DNA of 64,000 bases from Neochlamydia sp. S13 (GTDB lineage: Bacteria > Chlamydiota > Chlamydiia > Chlamydiales > Parachlamydiaceae): positions 682,001-746,000 of the forward strand of contig NZ_AP017977.1 in NCBI RefSeq assembly GCF_000648235.2, given 5' to 3'. The translations under genes were made by a program, and so were the position numbers. The stretch's first letter is position 1. Each line of letters begins with the position of its first letter. Shown here piece after piece: positions 36,431 through 44,108 of the stretch. The notes below the pieces were generated by a model. The model ran no database searches and was not told where the DNA came from. It saw only the letters and a program-made list of their open reading frames with translations.

Positions 36431-37219
36431 ATGTCATCTATTAATGAAGGTAATAAAGTTAAGCTACCAGAGAAAATAAATGAGTTAGTCAGCCTAGAAT
36501 CTATTTCTCCACCGCGCGGCGGAACCGAAATTGAATCTGCGCTTAAATTATTCGAACAGGCTGCTAAAACTAACCCACCCATTCCTCTAAATTTAAAAGC
36601 ACTGGTAACGATTTTAAGTAAAGAGATAAGTAGTTATGGTAGGCAAGCAAAAGATATAGGGGTAGTTACAGGAGGGAGCTCAGCATGGAACGCCTACCAA
36701 CTTATCAAGCTTTTAATGGAAATTAAAAAAAACAATTATTTTGAAAACAGGCAACTGATTAGTTTGGCACCCGCCAATGCAGTTAGCCAAGAATTGAAAG
36801 ATGATATCGACGACCAGCTCTCTAAAGCCTACCTGAAAGCAGCAGTGCTTTCTCTTAGAATCTTGAAAGCAAGTACTCTGTTAATCTCACATCCTCTTAT
36901 AAAGAATGGTGCTCAAAGCACTATGGACGCTGGAACACATCTGCTTTCTATTTACAGTGAAGCAAAAATTGAAAAACCTCTATTACGTCGTAATCCTTCA
37001 ATTTCAACATGGAAAGATACGGCGGATAAAACGTTAAAAATTTCTTTATCGTGTATTAGTTTGGTCGGTAGCCTATATGCACTCGCAGCTTCTTGTGAAT
37101 GGGTAGAAGATCAGGATCCCACCTACGAGCTGGTTAAAAAAGCTTCACTAGTGAGCGTCGCTACATCGATTGTTTATTCTGTGTGTCAACAAGTAGGATT
37201 GATGGCTAAAAGAGACTAA
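36431..37219 (+). CDS. Hypothetical protein with a C-terminal hydrophobic region
   Basis: 262 residues, family not recognised. The start is well supported: AAAGGAGAG lies 6 bases before the ATG. The protein is helical and mostly soluble. Two hydrophobic stretches close to the C-terminus (LKISLSCISLVGSLYALAAS and ASLVSVATSIVYSVCQQVGL, about residues 199-256) could form a membrane hairpin, a pattern seen in chlamydial Inc-type and other T3SS substrates, though the usual large bilobed domain near the N-terminus is absent. It follows the kinase-like gene by 30 bases on the same strand, so the two may be co-expressed. Function unknown. Confidence 0.6.
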   Translation: MSSINEGNKVKLPEKINELVSLESISPPRGGTEIESALKLFEQAAKTNPPIPLNLKALVTILSKEISSYGRQAKDIGVVTGGSSAWNAYQLIKLLMEIKKNNYFENRQLISLAPANAVSQELKDDIDDQLSKAYLKAAVLSLRILKASTLLISHPLIKNGAQSTMDAGTHLLSIYSEAKIEKPLLRRNPSISTWKDTADKTLKISLSCISLVGSLYALAASCEWVEDQDPTYELVKKASLVSVATSIVYSVCQQVGLMAKRD

Positions 37220-37336
37220 CACCCTCGAGTAAACATACGGATAAAAAAAAGGATTGCCTAAATATATAGAAAAAATTTTCTTTTATCGGTGGGTTTCCCA
37301 ACCGCTAGTCATTCTTATATCCTTAAGAAAAAGGTT

Positions 37337-37603
37337 TTATTCTAAAAATCCTTTTATATCATTTAAAAAAGAAAGAGTAGAGGGAAAATCAAGGGATTTA
37401 CCTTCAGAATCCAAGGAAGGACAAAGAGCTAAATAAGCAACAATAGTTAATATACCTGTAGCGCCAACAAATTTGGCTACTTTCAGTGCGGTGCTTTTGC
37501 TCTCTGGACTTAAATAAATTAAAGAAGTTTTTGAGTTTTGCATCTGCAAGACTTGTTCTCTTTCAGGTTGATTAGATTCTTGAATTTGGCTAATAAAACC
37601 CAT
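37337..37603 (-). CDS. Small single-TM hypothetical protein
   Basis: 88 residues. GAAGGAG lies 7 bases before the ATG at 37603, one of the better ribosome sites in the window, which is the main reason to accept it. One hydrophobic segment is present (VAKFVGATGILTIVAYLALC, about residues 42-61), flanked by a polar N-terminal half and a short acidic tail. No family recognised. It is convergent with the gene at 36431-37219. Confidence 0.5.
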   Translation of the reverse strand: MGFISQIQESNQPEREQVLQMQNSKTSLIYLSPESKSTALKVAKFVGATGILTIVAYLALCPSLDSEGKSLDFPSTLSFLNDIKGFLE

Positions 37604-37875
37604 AATTGCTCCTTCTTTAAGAATGCTTTATAAGAAATGAAAAAACTAATTTTATAATGTTTATATCCTAAATTAATTGCTGATTATTTGGCAATCGAGC
37701 CTTACTACCTTCCTTTTGCCTCTAAGGTTTTTTCCTCTCTTGCCCTCCTGCTTGATTTTTAAATAAAAACTAATGGGCTAGAAATAAGACCTAAAAGGTA
37801 GATTTTTCCTTTATCCTTTATTTTTTATACAGTATGATTTTCGTCTATTTACCTATTATTTCCAGGATTATCCCT

Positions 37876-38829
37876 ATGAAAAAAGCAAAATTAGTGATCA
37901 TTGGATCCGGACCGGCAGGCTATACAGCAGCTATTTATGCAGCACGTGCTAACTTAGAACCTATACTTTATGAAGGCTTTTTTTCAGGACCTTCTGGGGG
38001 TCAGCTGATGACCACGACGGAGGTAGAAAATTTTCCTGGCTTTCCTGAGGGGATAACTGGACCTGCGTTGATGGAAGCCTTTCGTAAGCAAGCCTTGCGT
38101 TTCGGTACACATATTTTAAGGGACGACGTGGAATCTGTTGATTTTAGTAAGGCACCTTTAATTATTAATGGAAAGGAGCATGCTTACTATGCAGATGCGG
38201 TTATCCTAGCTACAGGAGCAACGGCTAATCGTTTAGACATCCCAGGGACAAGAGATGGAGAGTTTTGGCAAAAAGGGGTCACAGCTTGTGCGGTCTGTGA
38301 TGGTGCGATGCCTATCTTTCGAGATAAAAAACTTTACGTGATTGGAGGGGGGGACTCCGCTGTCGAAGAAGCTACTTTCTTAACAAAATTTGCAAGTAAA
38401 GTTTACCTCGTTCACCGACGTGATAAACTTAGAGCCTCCAAGATTATGCAAGAACGAGCTTTAAATCATCCAAAAATTGAAATCCTATGGGATAGTGAAA
38501 TTGTAGAGGTCACCGGAGAAAATGTAGTGCAAAGCGTCACGCTCAAAAATCTAAAAACCCTTGAGCTTACGACCCAGGAAGCAGGTGGAGTTTTTTTTGC
38601 CGTGGGTCACACGCCTAATACAAAATTTTTGCAAGGGCAAATTGAATTGCATGACAATGGATATATTGCAGTTAAACCGGGAACTACTCAAACAAGTCAT
38701 GAGCTTGTCTTTGCGGCAGGCGATGCGCAAGATCATGTTTACAGGCAAGCTATTACAGCTGCCGGGACCGGCTGCATGGCAGCTATCGAAGCTGAGCGTG
38801 AACTTTCTGCCAGGGGTTTGGGCGCTTAA
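37876..38829 (+). CDS. trxB: Thioredoxin reductase
   Basis: 317 residues from the ATG at 37876, supported by AGGA 8 bases upstream and by the FAD motif beginning five residues later ([16 protein letters not shown]). An ATG 14 codons upstream (37834) gives an implausible hydrophobic extension. The redox-active [12 protein letters not shown] (CxxC) is near residue 138. NADPH-binding [17 protein letters not shown] and the C-terminal FAD block [20 protein letters not shown] are present. It transfers electrons from NADPH to thioredoxin in the cytosol. Its stop overlaps the next ATG (TAATG), implying translational coupling. In other chlamydiae acpS is a near neighbour; here accessory genes intervene. 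Confidence 0.96.
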   Translation: MKKAKLVIIGSGPAGYTAAIYAARANLEPILYEGFFSGPSGGQLMTTTEVENFPGFPEGITGPALMEAFRKQALRFGTHILRDDVESVDFSKAPLIINGKEHAYYADAVILATGATANRLDIPGTRDGEFWQKGVTACAVCDGAMPIFRDKKLYVIGGGDSAVEEATFLTKFASKVYLVHRRDKLRASKIMQERALNHPKIEILWDSEIVEVTGENVVQSVTLKNLKTLELTTQEAGGVFFAVGHTPNTKFLQGQIELHDNGYIAVKPGTTQTSHELVFAAGDAQDHVYRQAITAAGTGCMAAIEAERELSARGLGA

Positions 38830-39689
38830 TGAAAAATTGCCTCGCTTATTTATTGCTTGTCTTGCCTAGTCTGCTCCCAGGGGTTGAGTTTAAGCCCTGG
38901 TATCCCAACCCTTTACAAGTTCATGGAGAGCTTGCCTATCATTTTCAATCCTACGCTTCTGTAGATGCTGCAAGTGGACATTATTCATCCAAGGATCAAT
39001 TGATTAACGGTAGCCTGCTAGTGGCCTATGATCCTTATTGCCTTCAGCTAGAAACTGCGTTTGCTGATACAAAAAAATGTTCTTTTAACTGCAATCATAT
39101 CGCTTTAACCGCCCGTTATCTTTTCTTGGATGATAACCTTGGTGATCCTGTTAGCCTATCCATGGGATTGAGCGTTAAGAGATCTTGGAGAAAAGCGGTA
39201 AATGATATGAGTCTCTTTTACCATGGTAGAAATGAGGCCTTTTTACATGCTGCCATTGGTAAGCAAAATATTGAAGGTTTTGCTTGGTATTCCAGATGGT
39301 GGGGAGTAGTAGGAGTAGGAACTGCCGATTGTTGGACGCCGTGGGTCGTAGCAAATGCCGCATATGAATGGAATCGATCCTATCTTCATCGAATATGTGT
39401 ATATATTAACAGCTTATGGGGCTTAGGTAAGCAAAAATTAACAGTCGGGAGCTTTGGCGGTTATGGCCGTATCGATCATCGTTCTATTGATTTAGGGTTA
39501 CGCTATTGTTATGAATTTGCTTACTCTGGCTTGTTGAGTATTGACTATGCACGTCGGGTATATGCTCATAATTTTCCTAAGGATGTTAATTTGTTGACGA
39601 TTTCCTATATTTATCCTTTTGGGCCTAAAGGTTCCGCCTATGTTTTAAGAGCTTATTCGTTGCTTACAGATGAAGCTCCTTCTTTCTAA
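38829..39689 (+). CDS. Probable secreted/outer-membrane beta-barrel protein, translationally coupled to trxB
   Basis: 286 residues, family not named with confidence. It begins with a signal-peptide-like stretch ([20 protein letters not shown]). The rest alternates in beta-strand style with many aromatic residues (ELAYHFQSYASVDAASGHYS, GFAWYSRWWGVVGVGTADCW, VNLLTISYIYPFG), suggesting an outer-membrane barrel. Its ATG overlaps the trxB stop by one base (TAATG). Such tight coupling to a redox enzyme is curious; a few cysteines (in KKCSFNCNHIA and elsewhere) could form disulfides in the periplasm. Chlamydial outer-membrane specificity is likely, but no function can be given. Confidence 0.6.
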   Translation: MKNCLAYLLLVLPSLLPGVEFKPWYPNPLQVHGELAYHFQSYASVDAASGHYSSKDQLINGSLLVAYDPYCLQLETAFADTKKCSFNCNHIALTARYLFLDDNLGDPVSLSMGLSVKRSWRKAVNDMSLFYHGRNEAFLHAAIGKQNIEGFAWYSRWWGVVGVGTADCWTPWVVANAAYEWNRSYLHRICVYINSLWGLGKQKLTVGSFGGYGRIDHRSIDLGLRYCYEFAYSGLLSIDYARRVYAHNFPKDVNLLTISYIYPFGPKGSAYVLRAYSLLTDEAPSF

Positions 39690-39888
39690 ACTTTTAGCTT
39701 GCCAAGCTGTGTTCCCTTGTTGTGCATTAAGTGAAACTTTTTCTTTTTATGGGGAATCAAAACTTTTAGCAGAATGGGCCCTCTCTGCTTCGGATGCTAT
39801 TGGAAAATTATCTATATCCTCAATATCAACTCAGCATATCAATTTATTTCTTTAGTATGTTAGGCGGTAAAAATACAAGCTTTCTTAG

Positions 39889-41167
39889 TTATAGCCTAAA
39901 GCGTCGCTTTATTTCATCTGGAATACTTTGCAGTGGATTCTCATTCACCTGAAGCTTTTTTAAAGCAGTTAGCCCCTTCATTTCTATAGGGAGGGAGGTG
40001 ATTTGGTTGTTATTTAAGTCAAGATCTTGCAGTTTTGATAATCGCCCAATCTCTGCCGGAAGGGTAGTGAGCTGGTTATTCTTTAAGTAAAGCTTTTCCA
40101 ACTGAGAGAGCTGCCCTATCTCTGCCGGAAGGGTAGTGATTTGGTTATCGCATAAATCAAGCTCTTGCAGTCCAGAAAGGTACCCTATCTCTGCCGGAAG
40201 GACTGTAAGATGGTTGCTTTGTAGCCAAAGAGCTTTCAGGTTAGATAGCTGCCCTATTTCTGCTGGAAGGGCGGTGAGAGGGTTGCTTTTTAAGTCGAGT
40301 TCCTGCAGTTGCAATAGCTGGCCTATTCCTATCGGAAGGGTAGCGAGCTGGTTCTTGGGTAAGCGAAGCAATTGCAGCTGAGACAGTAGCCTTATCTCCG
40401 CGGGAAGAAAGGTAAGCTGGTTGTGATCTAGGTCAACTCTTTTCAGCTGGGATAGCTGCCCTATCTCTGAAGGAAGAGTGCTAAGGTGATTATCGGTTAA
40501 GTCAAGTGTTTGCAGTTGCAATAGCTGTCCTATTTCTGCAGGAAGGGATGTAAGCTGGTTGTTGTTTAAGTGAAGAGCTTGCAACCGAGGAAGCTGAGCT
40601 ATTTCGAAAGGTAAAAAGGTCAAGCCGATTCCTCTTAAGTCTAAGCTCGTCATATCTTTGCCATAACTTTCAATCCAACTTTTAAAAAGTTTTCCTTTTT
40701 TTGCTAAAGGCAAGTACTTGATTTCTTCTTGATCTAAGAATTCCTTTCCTCCACGGATTTCTTTCCACATTAACAGGCGATTAATATTCACCAGATAAGT
40801 GGAATAATTAGTCAGAGTAAGATATCTTTTTTCCTCGGTTATCCATTTAAATTCTAATTCTGAAGGTGAAAGCGAGCGGGCTAAAGTAAAAGATTTGCCT
40901 AAAGATTGCATTTACCTTTGCTGTTCTAGAAAGCTCTTCTTCTAGATTATAGATCCTATCTAAAGCAAGAGCCTGCTCGTTAACATCTCCTTGAGGAACA
41001 TGCACCTTACCTATTTGCTTATAAAGAGAAGGCATGACTTCATTAGCTAGAAGGTGGTACCATCTTCCACAAACGCTAGATAGGGAAGGGCTAGCGCAGG
41101 CCTTTAAAATAGGAACTAGTATTTCATTAGGTAAATGTTCAATGCAGATAGAAGAGCTAGGATTCAT
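39889..41167 (-). pseudogene. F-box/LRR protein, interrupted by a one-base frameshift
   Basis: The 5' part (41167 down to about 40890) encodes MNPSSSICIEHLPNEILVPI and an F-box like those of the two intact genes that follow. Reading then leaves frame at KVNAIFRQIF. In the adjacent frame it resumes as SFTLARSLSP..., then NYSTYLVNINRLLMWKE and ten 23-residue LRRs (LTSLPAEIGQLLQLQTLDLT), ending SIPDEIKRRFRL. Comparison with the paralogue's KQTFTLAKSLSP shows that one extra A in the plus-strand run 40888-40891 (a T in the coding strand) explains the shift. Ten LRRs, against 27 and 24 in the paralogues, make it the shortest of the three. Sequencing error remains possible. Confidence 0.8.
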
Positions 41168-41449
41168 TATAGGGTCTCTTTAAGTGACAGACATCTTTTA
41201 TGAGTTTTTTAGAGCCAAACATACATGAATAAAACAGAATGTACAAGAAAATTTTAGAGACAGATTCTTAGCCTTTAAATTTAAAAAATAGAGAAATGTA
41301 ATAGACTGATAAAAAATCTTTAGTAAAGAAAACTTTCGATGTTAATGTCTCTTAATAGGCCGGAAGGCCCACTTATATTCTTAAAACCTTCTAAGAATAT
41401 CAATTCGTTCCTTTAACCTATTAGGTAATAAAAAAACAAACTTTTTCAG

Positions 41450-43897
41450 TTAAAGGCAAAAACGTTGCCTTATTTCATCTGGAATGCTTTCCAGCGGATT
41501 CTCATTCAGTTGAAGCCTTCTTAAAGCAGTTAGGCTTCCTATCATCTCTGCAGGAAGGGTGGTGAGCTGGTTGCTACTTAAATTAAGCACCTCCAGATGC
41601 GATAGCTGCCCAATCTCTATAGGAAGAAAGTTAAGCTTGTTGTTGCTTAAGTAAAGCTCTTGTAGCTGTGATAGATACCATATCTCTGTAGGAAGGCTGA
41701 TAAGCTGGTTGTTGCTTAATCCAAGCTTTTGCAACTGCAACAGCTGCCCTATTTCTGCCGGAAGGGTGGTGAGTTGGTTGTGGTCTAAACCAAGCTCTTG
41801 TAGTTGTGGTAGCTGCCCTATTTCTTTAGGAACATTGGTAAGCTGGTTGCGTTCTAAGCCAAGCGCTTGTAGCTGTGATAGCTGCCATATCTCGGTAGGA
41901 AGAGTGGTGAGCTGGTTGTTGCTTAAGTAAAGCTCTTGTAGTTGCAATAGCTGCCATATCTCTGCCGGAAGAAAGGTAAGCTGGTTGCTGTCTAAGTAAA
42001 GTTTACTGAGCTGGGATAAATGCCCTATCTCTGCAGGAAGAGTGTTAAGCTGGTTGTTGCTTAAGCCAAGCTCTTGTAGTTGCAATAGCTGCCATATCTC
42101 TGCCGGAAGAAAGGTAAGCTGGTTGCTGTCTAAGTAAAGTTTACTGAGCTGGGATAAATGCCCTATCTCTGCAGGAAGAGTGTTAAGCTGGTTGTTGCTT
42201 AAGCCAAGCTCTTGTAGTTGCAATAGCTGCCATATCTCTGCCGGAAGAAAGGTAAGCTGGTTGCTGTCTAAGTAAAGGTATTGCAGCTGAGAGAGCTGCC
42301 CTATCTTTGTTGGAAGGAAAGTAAGTTTGTTGTTGTTTAAGTCAAGCTTTCGCAGCTGAGAGAGCTGCCTTATCTCTGTCGGAAGTGAGGTAATTTTGTT
42401 GTTGTTTAAATTAAGTACTTGCAGCTGAGAGAGCTGCCCTATCTCTTTAGGAAGATTGGTAAGCTGGTTGTGGTCTAAGCCAAGCCCTTGCAGCTGAGAG
42501 AGCTGCCCTATCTCTTTAGGAAGATTGGTAAGCTGGTTGCTGTCTAAGTAAAGGTATTGCAGCTGAGAGAGCTGCCCTATCTTTGTCGGAAGGGAAGTAA
42601 GTTTATTGTTGTTTAAGTCAAGCTGTCGCAGCTGAGAGAGCTGCCCTATCTTTGTTGGAAGGGAGGTAAGTTTGTTGTTGTTTAAGATAAGTATTTGCAG
42701 CTGAGATAGCTGCCTTATCTCTTTAGGAAGATTGGTAAGCTGGTTGCTACTTAAATCAAGCCCTTGCAGCTGAGAGAGCTGCCTTATCTCTCTCGGAAGG
42801 GAGGTAAGCTGGTTGTTGTTTAAGCCAAGCTCTTTTAGCTGTGATAGCTGGCATATCTCTGAAGGAAGAGTGGTAAGTTGGTTGCCGTCTAAGTAAAGGT
42901 ATTGCAGCTGAGAGAGCTGCCATATCTCTGCAGGAAGATTGGTAAACTGGTTGCTTTTTAAGTCGAGATCTTGCAGTTGCAATAGCTGCCCTATTTCTAC
43001 CGGAAGGGTAGTGAGCTGGTTATCCTTTAAGTAAAGTTTTTTCAGCTGAGACAGTAGCCCTATCCCTGCAGGAAGGGTAGTAAGCTGGCTGTTATTTAAG
43101 CCAAGCACTTTTAACTGTGATAGCTGACATATCACTGTAGGAAGGGAGGTAAGTTTGTTATTGTTTAGATTAAGTAATTGCAGCTGAGACAGCTGCCATA
43201 TATCTACCGGAAGAGAGGTAAGCTGGTTGCTACTTAAATCAAGCGCTTGCAGCTGAGACAGCTGCCATATATTTACCGGAAGGGTAGTGAGTTGGTTGTT
43301 GCTTAAATCCAGACCTTTCAGGTTTGATAATTGCCCTATCTCTGGAGGTAAAAAGGTTAAGCCAATTCCTTGTAAGTCCAGCTTCGTAAGTCTTTTGCCA
43401 TGCCTTTTAATCCAATTACTGAAAAGCCCTCCTTTTTTTTCTAAAGGTAAGTACTTAATTGTTTTTCGATTTAAATATTTCTCTCCACGGGGTAATTTTT
43501 TCCACATTAAGAGGCGATTAATATTTAATAGATAAGAGGAGTAATTAGCCAATGTGAAATATCTATTTTCCTCAAGGCCTTCTTTAAACTCTAAAGGTGA
43601 AAGAGACTTAGCTAGAGTAAAGGTTTGCTTAAAAATTGTTTTTACCTTTTGCATTGGAAGAAGCTCATTATCTAGCTCATAAATTTTATCTAAGATAAGA
43701 GCCTGTTCATTAACATTTCCTTGAGGAAAGTGCATTTTACCTATTTGTTTATAAAGAGAAGGCATTACTTCTGTACTCAATAGACGTCGCCATCTTGCAC
43801 AAACGCTAAATAAGGAAGGGCTAGCGCAGGCCTTTAAAATAGGGGTTAGTATTTCATTAGGTAAATGCTCAATGGTGATAGAAGAGCTAGGGTTCAT
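41450..43897 (-). CDS. F-box/leucine-rich-repeat protein (27 LRRs)
   Basis: 815 residues. The N-terminal F-box is near residues 7-45 (SITIEHLPNEILTPILKACA, VCARWRRLL). A conserved linker follows (FTLAKSLSPLEF, NYSSYLLNINRLLMWKKLP). From about residue 168, 27 near-perfect 23-residue LRRs of the type LTxLPxEIxQLSQLQxLxLxxNQ run to a C-terminal cap (LESIPDEIRQRFCL). F-box/LRR proteins are substrate receptors of eukaryotic SCF ubiquitin ligases, so a host-targeted effector is inferred; no secretion signal is visible. Repeats 17-20 are two exact copies of a 138-bp, two-LRR unit (41951-42226), and repeats 24-26 are shared with the next gene. ATG start at 43895-43897; the ribosome site is weak. Confidence 0.85.
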   Translation of the reverse strand: MNPSSSITIEHLPNEILTPILKACASPSLFSVCARWRRLLSTEVMPSLYKQIGKMHFPQGNVNEQALILDKIYELDNELLPMQKVKTIFKQTFTLAKSLSPLEFKEGLEENRYFTLANYSSYLLNINRLLMWKKLPRGEKYLNRKTIKYLPLEKKGGLFSNWIKRHGKRLTKLDLQGIGLTFLPPEIGQLSNLKGLDLSNNQLTTLPVNIWQLSQLQALDLSSNQLTSLPVDIWQLSQLQLLNLNNNKLTSLPTVICQLSQLKVLGLNNSQLTTLPAGIGLLSQLKKLYLKDNQLTTLPVEIGQLLQLQDLDLKSNQFTNLPAEIWQLSQLQYLYLDGNQLTTLPSEICQLSQLKELGLNNNQLTSLPREIRQLSQLQGLDLSSNQLTNLPKEIRQLSQLQILILNNNKLTSLPTKIGQLSQLRQLDLNNNKLTSLPTKIGQLSQLQYLYLDSNQLTNLPKEIGQLSQLQGLGLDHNQLTNLPKEIGQLSQLQVLNLNNNKITSLPTEIRQLSQLRKLDLNNNKLTFLPTKIGQLSQLQYLYLDSNQLTFLPAEIWQLLQLQELGLSNNQLNTLPAEIGHLSQLSKLYLDSNQLTFLPAEIWQLLQLQELGLSNNQLNTLPAEIGHLSQLSKLYLDSNQLTFLPAEIWQLLQLQELYLSNNQLTTLPTEIWQLSQLQALGLERNQLTNVPKEIGQLPQLQELGLDHNQLTTLPAEIGQLLQLQKLGLSNNQLISLPTEIWYLSQLQELYLSNNKLNFLPIEIGQLSHLEVLNLSSNQLTTLPAEMIGSLTALRRLQLNENPLESIPDEIRQRFCL
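41951..42226. repeat. Two exact 138-bp tandem repeats inside the F-box/LRR gene
   Basis: The sequence starting CTGCCATATCTCTGCCGGAA at 41951 recurs at 42089 and begins again at 42227, always 138 bases apart. The third occurrence stays identical only to about 42277. Each unit encodes two LRRs (46 residues). Identity without silent changes implies very recent expansion. Confidence 0.9.
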
Positions 43898-44108
43898 TGT
43901 ATGTGTTTCTTTAAATTAATCATATTTTAGTCGTTTTTAGGGCAATGTATACCTAAACAAACCAAAACGTGCAAGCAAGATTTAGAAACAAATAGCAAAA
44001 AAGATATTAGTGGCTTTTGATGAGCCGGAAGGCTCTCTACATCCTTGGAATCTTTTAAGCATATGATTTGTTCCTTTAACCTATTAGCTGATGAAGACGC
44101 AAGCCATT

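Noticed and set aside
39670..39855. 61-codon frame overlapping the end of the outer-membrane protein gene
   Set aside because: Begins inside the preceding gene, has a pseudo-signal sequence only by chance hydrophobicity and no ribosome site.
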